From assembly GCA_949296805.1 (NCBI GenBank), contig CASFPO010000010.1:1-48236 (forward strand): a DNA stretch of 48,236 bases, given 5' to 3'. The DNA is from an uncultured Bacillota bacterium. GTDB taxonomy: Bacteria; Bacillota; Clostridia; Christensenellales; UBA1242. The notes beneath the pieces were generated by a model. That model was given only the letters and a program-made list of their open reading frames with translations, was not told the DNA's origin and did no database searches. Both the position numbers and the translations under genes were made by a program. Positions 29,467-37,966 of the stretch are shown in pieces (positions within the stretch are counted from its first letter, which is position 1; every line of letters starts with the position of its first letter).

Positions 29467-32409
29467 TCAGCCTCCTATCGTAAATGGTTTCCCATTTGCT
29501 TTAGCCATATCTTGCATATTGTTTATAACGTGTCTTGCAACTTCTTCATCACCAACTTGTATTATAAATGTAGCATTATTCATACCTTTTGCACTCGCTA
29601 ATTCGCCTTTAACTAAGTCTAGCATTTGGTTTTGATTAGCGACAAAAGTTTGCCCTCCTATATGCCCTACTAATTCAGCACCACGCTCGTTTGCAACAAA
29701 TAATTGTCCTACTGGAGGTAAACCACCGTTAGCGTATCTAGGCATATATTTAAACGTAATCAATTTTTCATTGACTTTGATTTGCCCTCTAGCAAATCTT
29801 TTTACCATTTCGTCATCAACATTTACTTTTAATGTTGCTGTTGCGTCCAAACCTCTCCATGCACTTCCTAAATTTGTGAGATTATCTTGTACTGTGTCAT
29901 TTAGTTCGTCCATCAATGTCTTAAAACTTTTACGAGTACCCTGTTCAGTTTTTGTGATTAATTTTATTCCTTCCTCATATCTTCCAATCGAAACCAAATA
30001 AGCCCCCTTTTCATAATTGTCGGCTTGTTTTCTATATTTGTCTAACTTCTGGTTTAAATCTTCATAACTACTAGCCACTTCTGAATTTCCTTCTACCCAT
30101 TTTTCCTGAGTCATTCCAGCCACTTCAGATGACTTTAACATAGAAGTTTGTAGTTGTCTTTCTTGTTCATCAATTAAATTTTGTAATTCGATTTGTTGCT
30201 CTAAACTCTCTAAATATACTTCTTTATATGCTTCCTGATATGTTTGTGCCCTTAACTTTGCACAATAATTGTCTATTTCCTTTTGCAAGTCTTGGTATGA
30301 TGTTATTTTTTCACCATTTTTTGTTATTGTGTTTCCAGTTACTGTGTATTCAGTTCCCAATAAATCGTTCAAAGTTTTTATCTTTTCACTTACTAATACA
30401 GTAGAACTTATTATATTACCATTTGCGTCAATATAATCTTTTAAACTTTCTACAACTTCCCTCGCACGATTTGTTTGTGCTTCTGTAACAGCAACTTGCT
30501 CATTAGCAGTATCTTTTACTCTTTGCATACTTTCATCTAATTCGTCCAGTTTTTCTTTTAGTTTCTCACTTTCTGTTTTATTAGAAGAAAACCAAGTTAC
30601 TAGCCCTATTAAACCAGTAATTAATAATGATAAACCACCTGTTGCAATTCCACTCATAGTGACACCAAATATTGTCATAGCAGATGTTAATGTTGCAAAA
30701 ACACCTGTTGCAGTTAATGCAAATCCAATTATGGTTTGTAATGAATTAGAAAGCGTTAATCCACTATCACTAATACTATCGAAGGCACTTGTTAATACGG
30801 ATATGCCTGTTGCAGTCGTTATTAAACTTGCTATGCTTAATTTTAATTTATCAGAGGTATTTAATGTAGATTTCATATTAGATACAAGAGTTTCAAAACC
30901 ACCCTTACCAGTAACTTTGCTTAAAATTGTTCTAAAATTTTTAAAATTTGTAGTTACTGTCTTTATTATTTTTAATTTTGAAAATGCGTTAATAATATTG
31001 CTTAGGATTTTATAAAGACCTAGACCAATGAATATTTTAGCAACTGCATTTAAGTCATTATACCAACTAACAATGTTCTTTAGCGTTGTTCCAATTCCCT
31101 GATATTTAAAACTTATATCTCCTGTTAATGGGTCGATTTCCTTTGTGAAACCTAACCATTCCATTATACTATCTCTAATTCTTGTCGCTTTCATTTCTAC
31201 ATCTGTCAACTTAGAATTATATTCATCAAAAGCATCATTAAATGCGTCTAATATATCTGGGTCAATGCCACTACTAGCACCAGCAGAAGCACCACCGGAC
31301 GATGGTGTAGTTATAACATTAAGTTTATCAAAACCTCTTAATCCTGACTTTAACTTTTCTGCACTAGCACTAGCACCGTTTAAACTTTCTTCTAAATCCA
31401 ACACACTATCAACAGTTCCAGCAAAATAATCATAATCTCCAAGACTAAATCCTAATAATGAAGCAAATATGTTTATAATTTCTGTTAAAGTCATTAAAAT
31501 CGCATTTAAGTATGGCAATATTTTCCCTAATAATGGCAAAAGTAAATTACCAAGCGAACGAGCAAATCTTTCCCATTGTTCTGACAAAACCCTCGTTTGG
31601 TTGGCTGGGCTTTCAATAGTCCTACCAAAGTCATTGGTTGCTTCGCTTAATTGTTGTGTTAGTGAAACAATTGTTATTAATCTTTTTTCAGCATAAGATA
31701 AATTGCCTATATATCTATCTATTCCTAACGTATCTAGTGTTTGTTGCAAAGTAGCCATAGTAATATCTCCACCAGTTAATCCTCTTACTGGTTTTGTTTG
31801 ACCTGCCATAGCACTTTGTAACACACTACTTGCCCTTTCAATATCTGCATTGTATAAAGAAGATATATCTATTGACATTTGTGTCAATAAAGTAGATAAT
31901 TTATTACCTGTTTCTGTAGAAACTCCCATAGCATTAGCAAGTTGTCTAAAAATACCTGTTGTTCTAACTAACCAACTTTCGTCTAAACCATACATTTCTG
32001 ACAATTTATTTACAAATCTATCTGCTTCTTGATATAATCCATCAAAAGCAACTTGATATAAGTTTATATTTTCTAAGTATGAACTACTTTTATCTATATA
32101 ACTCATTATAGTAGTTGTTGTTCTTTTAATTGCATATGTATATGCAGACAGTTTTGAAACACTAAATGCTTTAGTCAATGATTTCTCCGTTTGTGTTGCT
32201 CGTTTAGTGGTTTGGTCTAACTTTTGTATTATAGTATCTAATTGCTTAGAATAATCTATAAAACCTGCGTTAGTTTGTATATTTAATGATTTGGGCATTT
32301 TTTTGATTACATTATTAATGCTTTTTAACCTAGTTTCATATTCTTCTAGTCTTTTAAGGTTTGTAATACTATTCTTTATTTTTAACGAAAGGTTTGTTTC
32401 ATTATTCAT
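29467..32409 (-). CDS. Tape measure protein
   Basis: 980 residues. A helical N-terminus, MSYIDKSSSYLENINLYQVAFDGLYQEADRFVNKLSEMYGLD and LRQLANAMG-type segments match tape measure proteins. Hydrophobic transmembrane-like stretches lie around 285-320 and 535-625 (e.g. TGLIGLVTWF), and coiled coils occupy 635-800. The C-terminus carries RYANGGLPPVGQLFVANERGAELVGHIGG, a conserved tape-measure end. It sets tail length: at the usual 1.5 angstrom per residue this would be roughly 145 nm, an estimate only. Confidence 0.93.
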   Translation of the reverse strand: MNNETNLSLKIKNSITNLKRLEEYETRLKSINNVIKKMPKSLNIQTNAGFIDYSKQLDTIIQKLDQTTKRATQTEKSLTKAFSVSKLSAYTYAIKRTTTTIMSYIDKSSSYLENINLYQVAFDGLYQEADRFVNKLSEMYGLDESWLVRTTGIFRQLANAMGVSTETGNKLSTLLTQMSIDISSLYNADIERASSVLQSAMAGQTKPVRGLTGGDITMATLQQTLDTLGIDRYIGNLSYAEKRLITIVSLTQQLSEATNDFGRTIESPANQTRVLSEQWERFARSLGNLLLPLLGKILPYLNAILMTLTEIINIFASLLGFSLGDYDYFAGTVDSVLDLEESLNGASASAEKLKSGLRGFDKLNVITTPSSGGASAGASSGIDPDILDAFNDAFDEYNSKLTDVEMKATRIRDSIMEWLGFTKEIDPLTGDISFKYQGIGTTLKNIVSWYNDLNAVAKIFIGLGLYKILSNIINAFSKLKIIKTVTTNFKNFRTILSKVTGKGGFETLVSNMKSTLNTSDKLKLSIASLITTATGISVLTSAFDSISDSGLTLSNSLQTIIGFALTATGVFATLTSAMTIFGVTMSGIATGGLSLLITGLIGLVTWFSSNKTESEKLKEKLDELDESMQRVKDTANEQVAVTEAQTNRAREVVESLKDYIDANGNIISSTVLVSEKIKTLNDLLGTEYTVTGNTITKNGEKITSYQDLQKEIDNYCAKLRAQTYQEAYKEVYLESLEQQIELQNLIDEQERQLQTSMLKSSEVAGMTQEKWVEGNSEVASSYEDLNQKLDKYRKQADNYEKGAYLVSIGRYEEGIKLITKTEQGTRKSFKTLMDELNDTVQDNLTNLGSAWRGLDATATLKVNVDDEMVKRFARGQIKVNEKLITFKYMPRYANGGLPPVGQLFVANERGAELVGHIGGQTFVANQNQMLDLVKGELASAKGMNNATFIIQVGDEEVARHVINNMQDMAKANGKPFTIGG

Positions 32410-33319
32410 TTTCTATCTCCTTTCTTTTTTAAATTTTCCAAATATCTTTGTTTTATAGTTCCAAAATAAACAAAGTCTTGTTGGAATTGTTCAAAATTTT
32501 TGATTTTATCTAATTCTTTTTGTTTCTTTTCCTTTTGTAACTCTGTAAGAGGTTTAGGCGAATATGGTTCTATCTTTGTGTGGTCTTTAGACCCTTTACA
32601 TAAACCTGCAACTATATTACCTATAAATTGTTTTAATGACATAAACAATTTACCATTTCCTTCATAATTGTATAACCCCTGCAACCAACATTTGTAGTCT
32701 AATTCCTCTAGTTCTCTTTTCTTCTTATTAATAAAAGAAGTACGGTATGAAACGAATAATTGTGGGTCATCTTTCCAAAATTCATTTGCACTCATACCGT
32801 ACTCTATTGCTTGTGGAAAAAGATAATTACAATAATATTCATAATAAGAATTATTATATTGGCTAAATATATCTTCTTCGTTTTCTAATTGTTGGTCTGG
32901 GGTTTCAAGTTTTTTTCATCTTGCCTAATATCAACACATTCCCCTAGATATTTCAAAAGTTTTTCTATTATAAATTGTGCTTTTTGTTCATCTTCAATAT
33001 ATGGATTTAACAATCCTTCAACCTGAGTAATAGTTAATTGATGGTTTGGATATAGCCAAATAAAGAATGAACGAACTAGCATTTTTCTTATAATATTTTC
33101 TTTTGTAGATATTCTATTTTCTAATTCATCATCAGAAACCGTATTTTCTAGTGGGTTATAGTTATCATCAATTTCATCGACATATTCATACAACGGCGTA
33201 TTTAATATAGCCATCGTTTGATTTATGTTACATATTTTATCTATTTGAATAAAACTATCCCTGTTCAACTCCAATGTATATTCTTTTCCATTTAATTCTA
33301 TTATTTCATTTCTTTTCAT
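32406..33319 (-). CDS. GT-type tail assembly chaperone made by -1 frameshift
   Basis: The reading frame of the G-type gene (start 33319) reaches A-AAA-AAC at 32909-32915. A -1 slip there enters an open frame that continues without a stop to 32406, giving a fusion of about 304 residues. The second part begins LETPDQQLENEEDIF and includes what could otherwise be read as a separate gene from an ATG at 32795, which lacks a good binding site. The arrangement is the conserved G/GT pair between major tail and tape measure genes; the fusion recruits tape measure during tail assembly. It overlaps the tape measure start by four bases. Confidence 0.87.
32885..33319 (-). CDS. G-type tail assembly chaperone
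   Basis: 144 residues, acidic and helical, with the pattern ELNGKEYTLELNRDSFIQIDKICNI typical of the first chaperone of siphoviruses. The normal product ends soon after the slippery site; a minority of ribosomes would make the longer GT form. The binding site is AGGAGATAATTATAATG-like. It lies directly after the major tail protein gene. Confidence 0.87.
   Translation of the reverse strand: MKRNEIIELNGKEYTLELNRDSFIQIDKICNINQTMAILNTPLYEYVDEIDDNYNPLENTVSDDELENRISTKENIIRKMLVRSFFIWLYPNHQLTITQVEGLLNPYIEDEQKAQFIIEKLLKYLGECVDIRQDEKNLKPQTNN
32909..32915 (-). promoter_or_regulatory. Programmed -1 frameshift site A-AAA-AAC
   Basis: A canonical X-XXY-YYZ heptamer, in the correct phase (GAA-AAA-AAC in the zero frame), 8 codons before the zero-frame stop. 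The -1 frame is open for 167 codons from it. Confidence 0.88.
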
Positions 33320-33342
33320 TATAATTATCTCCTATTATTTAT

Positions 33343-34068
33343 TTATTCTGCGTCTTTAACAATTACTAGAATACTTCTTTCAAATGAAGCATAACCCTCT
33401 TTAGCAACTGAAATAGTGATTATTGCACTACCACTTGTAACACCTGTTATAGTTATAGTGTTTCCAGTTGCTTGAACTGTTGCAACACCTACTGTGTCTG
33501 ATGTAGCAGACACTGTTGCGTCAGAAGGGTTTGTAGTTACATTGACAACATAAGTGCCAGTTCCTTCTATTGTGGCAGTTCCGTCTATTGAATTTGTTAT
33601 TACAGCAGTATCTTCGATTAAATCATAGCAATTATCTATATATTCATCTTTTGTACTTGGTGTAATAGTCATTTCACCCTGTTCTAGCCCACCTACATCT
33701 GTATTATTTGCTTTATAACTTATAGTTCCACTATATTTGAAACCTGTAAAGTCTGGTAAAAATCTTAAAAAGTCGCAAGTTTTTCCTTTATATGACTCCA
33801 AAATCTTAATATTATCTCTGTGCAAATAAAATGGCATTGTCTTTTGTGGGTTTTCAGTTCTACCCTCAACACTTGTTGCTTGTGGGTTACCAATAGCAGT
33901 TTTATCAAGTTGTGCTGGTGTTGAACCATTTTCACCAGTACCAGTTATAGGTAATAACAAACTATATTTACCATTTGCTTTTTTGATGTACAAACCACTG
34001 CCTGTGTGTTCGCTTAATGCTCTATCTTCGATTGAATTTAGAGCAAACATTTGTAAATTTAATTTCAT
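33343..34068 (-). CDS. Major tail tube protein with C-terminal Ig-like domain
   Basis: 241 residues beginning MKLNLQMFA, a leader seen in structural genes of Gram-positive phages. About 10-155 is the tail-tube fold (GLYIKKANGKYSLLLPITGTGENGSTPAQLDKTAIG...SYKGKTCDFLRFLPDFTGFKYSGTISYKA). From about 160 a Big2/Ig-like domain follows (YVVNVTTNPSDATVSATSD...NTITITGVTSGSAIITISVAKEGYA). Such appended domains decorate the outside of the tail tube and may bind host carbohydrate. It is expressed before the G/GT chaperones. Confidence 0.88.
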   Translation of the reverse strand: MKLNLQMFALNSIEDRALSEHTGSGLYIKKANGKYSLLLPITGTGENGSTPAQLDKTAIGNPQATSVEGRTENPQKTMPFYLHRDNIKILESYKGKTCDFLRFLPDFTGFKYSGTISYKANNTDVGGLEQGEMTITPSTKDEYIDNCYDLIEDTAVITNSIDGTATIEGTGTYVVNVTTNPSDATVSATSDTVGVATVQATGNTITITGVTSGSAIITISVAKEGYASFERSILVIVKDAE

Positions 34069-34083
34069 ATTATTAATCTCTCC

Positions 34084-34512
34084 TTATCTTCTTATAATAT
34101 TTCCTCTAGCCTTCCCTATATAGCATTGGAATTGCATTACTTGTCGCAATATACTTGTGTCAATATTAGGAACAGGCTTATTTTGGGTTTTTTTCATATT
34201 TAGTTTGTCTACAAAGTATTTTTGTGTAAGCCACACAAGTTCATCTATAATTACCTGTGAAGCAACAACAATATTTGTTCCTCTTGTTTTGTTTTTAGCA
34301 TAAAAATTTAAAGTAAAATAATATGCTTCATATTCTTCAATTTTGTCAATGGTACATTCATTCGTCGAAATATTATCACTAACAATACATGTGACTAATG
34401 GAAAGTGTGTGGAAGTATTAGTGTTATATTTAACAACTCTAGTTCCGTATTTTGAATTTGTTTCAATATATGTTTTATAATCATTGTATATATTGTCAAT
34501 TTTATCGTACAT
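34084..34512 (-). CDS. Tail terminator / completion protein
   Basis: 142 residues from the ATG after AGAAGGTT (an upstream frame start inside the previous gene is rejected). HFPLVTCIVSDNISTNECTIDKIEEYEAYYFTLNFYAKNKTRGTNIV followed by a helical stretch is the pattern of gpU-like tail terminators of Gram-positive siphoviruses. It caps the tail tube and joins it to the head. It lies between the HK97 gp10-like gene and the major tail gene, the usual position. Confidence 0.82.
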   Translation of the reverse strand: MYDKIDNIYNDYKTYIETNSKYGTRVVKYNTNTSTHFPLVTCIVSDNISTNECTIDKIEEYEAYYFTLNFYAKNKTRGTNIVVASQVIIDELVWLTQKYFVDKLNMKKTQNKPVPNIDTSILRQVMQFQCYIGKARGNIIRR

Positions 34513-34516
34513 ATAT

Positions 34517-35074
34517 CTAACCTTCTTTCTTGAAATATTCTTCAACCCATTTTTGTAAATTTTTTTCAATTTCTATTGCTGTAAATCTATATATTTCAAA
34601 CCCACCATAGCCTTCATACAAAATGCCACTGCTACCAAAAACATTCTTTGGTAAATACCATTTTTCTCCTCTTCTGTGTTTGGAATGACTTGGTGGTTTA
34701 TATTGAACTGTATTATATACTCCAACACCATACTCAAATGCCAAACCTAAATTAAATTCACCATTATCATATCCACTAGTGTCAAACGGAAGTATATTAT
34801 ACTTATCGGCAGGTATTCTTGCGTCATTGTATATTTCAAATCCATTTCTTATATCTCTAATATGATTACCATTTATATAAGTTTCAATATCATTGTCATT
34901 TGAAGTGCCACCTTTAAGTCTTAAAGATATTACATTTTGTAAAGTCGCCCAGCATTTTTCTTTTAAAAACGCTTGAAATTTCAAATCACCAACAGATAAT
35001 TGAAATTTACTTATAAATTGAATATATTTTTCAAAATCTTCAATTCCTTCAAAATTGAATGTTGATTTTAGCAC
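34517..35074 (-). CDS. HK97 gp10-like head-tail connection protein
   Basis: 185 residues from a GTG start after AAAAGGAAG. An N-terminal helix (GIEDFEKYIQFISKFQL) and basic/aromatic segments (YKPPSHSKHRRGEKWYLPKN, FTAIEIEKNLQKWVEEYFKK at the end) fit the HK97 gp10 family, which acts at the head-tail joint. Its place between head connectors and tail terminator supports this. Confidence 0.8.
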   Translation of the reverse strand: MLKSTFNFEGIEDFEKYIQFISKFQLSVGDLKFQAFLKEKCWATLQNVISLRLKGGTSNDNDIETYINGNHIRDIRNGFEIYNDARIPADKYNILPFDTSGYDNGEFNLGLAFEYGVGVYNTVQYKPPSHSKHRRGEKWYLPKNVFGSSGILYEGYGGFEIYRFTAIEIEKNLQKWVEEYFKKEG

Positions 35075-35233
35075 TTATTTTTCTTCCTTTTCTTTTTCCG
35101 TATAGTTTTTTAATCTTGATGTATAACTAGTGTTATCTTTATTTTCGCCAGCAATTACAAAATCACCTGTATTTATGAAGTCACTAGCCAAAGACTTTTT
35201 AACTTCTTTTATAACACCTGTTTTTTTATACAT
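35075..35233 (-). CDS. 52-residue protein in head-tail cluster
   Basis: A short frame overlapping the previous gene by 8 bases (MYKKTGVIKEVKKSLASDFI start) and ending one base before the next start. It has a two-strand-plus-helix look and a Lys/Glu-rich tail. Small genes are often present at this point of head-tail clusters (neck or bridging peptides). No family assigned. Confidence 0.65.
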   Translation of the reverse strand: MYKKTGVIKEVKKSLASDFINTGDFVIAGENKDNTSYTSRLKNYTEKEKEEK

Positions 35234-35645
35234 TATCTTCGTAGTTTCCATAGTTTTCCTCCTTTATAATTTCCTCAAATAAAACCATTATTTTCGTATT
35301 TTGCTCTTTACAAGTTTTCACTACATAATTTGCATTATCACCATTTACCAGTTCTCCTTTTGGATTTGCACCATACAAATATGCTAAGTCAAACTCTTTA
35401 ATCGTGCCTCTTTCGGTATAATTTATAAAACATCTTACTATTTTACTTTTAGTTTCACCGTATTCAGCAATATAAGCCTCTAGGCTATTCCCTACTAATG
35501 GTTGATAATTTTTCATACCATAGAAAAATGGTTTATCGTAAGTAACTATTTCATTGTTGTAGTCATCTATTTCAACACTCTTTTTTTTTGCAATATAAAT
35601 GCTTTTATTTGCATTAGAAATTGTATCAAAAGGGGCATTAAACAT
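35226..35645 (-). CDS. Head-tail connector/completion protein
   Basis: 139 residues from the ATG after GAGGGTGATA; a longer frame is rejected because that start lies in the upstream gene with no site. It is beta-rich, with YDKPFFYGMKNYQPLVGNSLEAYIAEYGETKSKIVRCFIN and a compact end. By order it corresponds to the head-closure gene of siphoviruses. Assignment rests mainly on position. Confidence 0.65.
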   Translation of the reverse strand: MFNAPFDTISNANKSIYIAKKKSVEIDDYNNEIVTYDKPFFYGMKNYQPLVGNSLEAYIAEYGETKSKIVRCFINYTERGTIKEFDLAYLYGANPKGELVNGDNANYVVKTCKEQNTKIMVLFEEIIKEENYGNYEDNV

Positions 35646-36009
35646 TAGTATCACCCTCGCTTTCATCTTCTACAATTATATATCCAACCATAGGTTCAAT
35701 TTCACCTCTTAGTTCGTAAGATATATAACTGCTATCTCTAGTCCAAGAAAGACCATTTTCAGCGTAAGATTTCATACCTACTGTTCCAATGCCCCTATAG
35801 ATTTCTTCACAACATCTTAATTGCCAATTATTGTATTTTTTTGGCAATTCTAAACTCGTATAGTCTTGATAAGGAAACCTTAAAGATAGTGCAATATGTT
35901 TGCTATCATCTAATAAGTTTGATAATACTTGCAAATATGTTTCATAATTGCCAAAGATTTTCTCATCATAAGCAATTCTTTTTTTTAATAAATTTATTTG
36001 GCTATCCAT
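35638..36009 (-). CDS. Head-tail adaptor (gp6-like)
   Basis: 123 residues. LPKKYNNWQLRCCEEIYRGIGTVGMKSYAENGLSWTRDSSYISYELRGEIEP resembles the C-terminal half of small adaptor proteins that dock under the portal. They have four to five helices and an ENG-x-S/T-RT segment. It lies directly downstream of the major capsid gene, as usual. Confidence 0.78.
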   Translation of the reverse strand: MDSQINLLKKRIAYDEKIFGNYETYLQVLSNLLDDSKHIALSLRFPYQDYTSLELPKKYNNWQLRCCEEIYRGIGTVGMKSYAENGLSWTRDSSYISYELRGEIEPMVGYIIVEDESEGDTNV

Positions 36010-36028
36010 AAGACCTCCTATTTTAAAA

Positions 36029-37183
36029 CTAACCTCTTGAAATTATACGAGCAACTGGTATTAATTTATCATCAACATAAACCTTAGTTGGAGTTGAAGC
36101 GTCATTTGCTAATTCCCAGTTTGCACCATTTTCAAAGTCTGTATTTTCTGGTGAAACTTTTGTAGTTGTTTTATAAGAAATATATGTAGGAACTATCATT
36201 TCTCTAATTCTTGAAATAAGTTCTGTTTTACCACCTTTTTCTTTTGCACTACGTACAATTTCATTTGGTGTAACAACACCTAAATTTTCATATTCAAAGA
36301 AACCTTTTTTGAATACATAAGAAACATATTTAGTAACAGCAACTACATAATCATTAGCAACAACATCAGCAGGGTAGAAATCTCCTTTTTTAACATCTGC
36401 TAGGTTTATATCGCCTTCGCCAGTTGCACCACTTGCTTTAACTAATAAAGCACCTTCGTCAGCCTCTGTTGCTTCTTCATATCCATTTAATACAGGCATA
36501 TCATCATCAACAATAACTAATCTTCCGTTAAATGTTCCTATAGTTAAATCTCTTTCAATTCCTTCGCTATCAGTGTACTTTAAGAAATTAATTAAATTTA
36601 AACCTTCTAAATTAGTAGAAACAAGACTGTGAGTGAACATAACATCTAAGTTTTGCTTTTTATCTCCTAGTGCTTTTTGACTTGCTCTATTTAAAGTATC
36701 TGCTTGAAGGTTTCCTGCTTCTTCGTAAGTGTGTTTTTCTACGAAAGCACCATTTACTCCACCAGTCATGCTAAATATACCTTTTAATATTGACAAAGTG
36801 GTTTTTTGTCTTTCTCCATCCCAATAATCTTTAACTTCTTGAGCCTCTGCTTTAAAGTTTGTACCAGTTATTTCGCTAGTAAAATCATATTCTCCCCAAA
36901 TATTTGCTCTACCATAGCATATTTTAGTTTGCATATAAGTAGGTCTTTCGTTTCCATCGCCAATATCAGTGTTACCATCATAGTTCACTGGTGTTCCACC
37001 AATTCTTCCTTTAATTGGTTCTGTAACAAAATATCCACCTGCTTGTTCGCTCATTTTAGAACGATATTTATTTACATTTGTAAATAGTCCATTTTTAATT
37101 AATGAATTTTCTTTTGTACTTGGTAAAGTTTTCATATACTTTTCAAATACATTTTCATTAAAAATTTTATCTCTAAATTTCAT
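36029..37183 (-). CDS. Major capsid protein
   Basis: 384 residues. A helical N-arm (1-50) precedes GGYFVTEPIKGRIGGTPVNYDGNTDI and an AWSDGE-like EVKDYWDGERQKTTLSILKGIF spine helix. The later part (ADVKKGDFYPADVVANDYVVAVTKYVSYVFKKGFFEYENLGVV) and the C-terminus end in a P-domain-like strand. Length, HK97-like layout and placement after scaffold and portal identify it. No N-terminal delta domain cleavage signal or fused protease is seen; a separate scaffold gene lies upstream. Confidence 0.88.
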   Translation of the reverse strand: MKFRDKIFNENVFEKYMKTLPSTKENSLIKNGLFTNVNKYRSKMSEQAGGYFVTEPIKGRIGGTPVNYDGNTDIGDGNERPTYMQTKICYGRANIWGEYDFTSEITGTNFKAEAQEVKDYWDGERQKTTLSILKGIFSMTGGVNGAFVEKHTYEEAGNLQADTLNRASQKALGDKKQNLDVMFTHSLVSTNLEGLNLINFLKYTDSEGIERDLTIGTFNGRLVIVDDDMPVLNGYEEATEADEGALLVKASGATGEGDINLADVKKGDFYPADVVANDYVVAVTKYVSYVFKKGFFEYENLGVVTPNEIVRSAKEKGGKTELISRIREMIVPTYISYKTTTKVSPENTDFENGANWELANDASTPTKVYVDDKLIPVARIISRG

Positions 37184-37201
37184 ATTTTTTCTCCTTTTCT
37201 A

Positions 37202-37777
37202 TTATAGTTTTTCAAATTCTTCTGGGTGTTCATTCATAAACTTTTCTTGTTCCTCAGCAGTCATTTCTGAGAACTTTTCAAAAGTCATAACATCCTCGTT
37301 TTGCTTAACATTTGATAAAGTAGGCGAAATATCCAAAGTAGATAAGTCCTCTTTTGTTTTTTTCGCAACGCTTTCTTTTAAACTAGAAAGAGTTTCTTTC
37401 ATCTTTGTTGCTAATGCAATAGTAACATCAGTGTCCTCAACAACTAATTGAGAAATTAATTTATCATCTAAATCTTCTCCAGCAAGTATTTCTTTTGCCT
37501 TTGCAGTATTTACGATTATTCTTGATTGAGCCAAATTTTTGTCTATTTCTTTTTGCTTTTCAGCGATTTTTTCTTGTTCAGACATATTTGCCTTCTCTAT
37601 TTCGTCGAGTTTGCTTTTAATTTCATCATAGTCGTTTTTCTTTTCCAATTCTCCTTTTAGTAAATTAATTTCATCATCTTTCTTCTTTGATATAGAATGA
37701 AATGTTGATAGGAAATTTGTTATTTGTTCCTCTGTTGCCCCTTCACCTAAAATTTTTCTTGCTTCATCTCTTGTCAT
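37202..37777 (-). CDS. Capsid scaffold protein
   Basis: 191 residues. Almost entirely acidic helix and coiled coil, with an MTRDEARKILGEGATEEQITNFL head and a C-terminal TFEKFSEMTAEEQEKFMNEHPEEFEKL that probably binds capsid protein. This composition is standard for siphovirus scaffolds (GP20/DUF4355 kind). It is expressed just before the major capsid protein. Confidence 0.85.
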   Translation of the reverse strand: MTRDEARKILGEGATEEQITNFLSTFHSISKKKDDEINLLKGELEKKNDYDEIKSKLDEIEKANMSEQEKIAEKQKEIDKNLAQSRIIVNTAKAKEILAGEDLDDKLISQLVVEDTDVTIALATKMKETLSSLKESVAKKTKEDLSTLDISPTLSNVKQNEDVMTFEKFSEMTAEEQEKFMNEHPEEFEKL

Positions 37778-37845
37778 CTATTTATCTCCTCCTTAACGAA
37801 TAGTTTTTAACGTAAAACTAACAAAACATAAGAGATTATATATTT

Positions 37846-37867
37846 ACATTTGATAATGCCCAAATGT
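37846..37867 (-). other. Stem-loop between tRNA-like element and scaffold gene
   Basis: A 7-bp inverted repeat (ACATTTG with CAAATGT, 8-base loop). Between it and the scaffold start the minus strand carries TATAAT with only a weak -35 box, a possible internal promoter. Confidence 0.4.
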
Positions 37868-37881
37868 TAAAGCCGATTTGT

Positions 37882-37956
37882 TGGTCAAGGCTAATGGATT
37901 TGCACCACTTTCTTTGGGTTTGGAGCCCAATGTTTTTCTAATTAAACTAAGCCAAG
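37882..37956 (-). tRNA. Degenerate tRNA-Trp-like element (anticodon CCA)
   Basis: A 75-nt cloverleaf can be drawn on the minus strand. The anticodon arm is TTGGG-CTCCAAA-CCCAA (anticodon CCA), the T arm AGTGG-TGCAAAT-CCATT and the D arm GTTT-AATTAGAA-AAAC, and 3' CCA is encoded. The acceptor stem (CTTGGCT with AGCCTTG) has two adjacent U-U mismatches at 2:71 and 3:70. The D loop lacks GG, T55 is G, and the discriminator is A instead of the G usual for bacterial tRNA-Trp. It is a decayed tRNA, an unusual tRNA, or a tRNA-like processing element in the portal-scaffold gap. Confidence 0.6.
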
Positions 37957-37966
37957 ATTAAGAGCA

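Noticed and set aside
10224-32032. Many open frames on the plus strand opposite minus-strand genes (for example opposite the tape measure, hub and XRE genes).
   Set aside because: They lack ribosome binding sites, have low-complexity hydrophobic Ser/Phe/Leu composition and mirror real genes, so they are antisense shadows.
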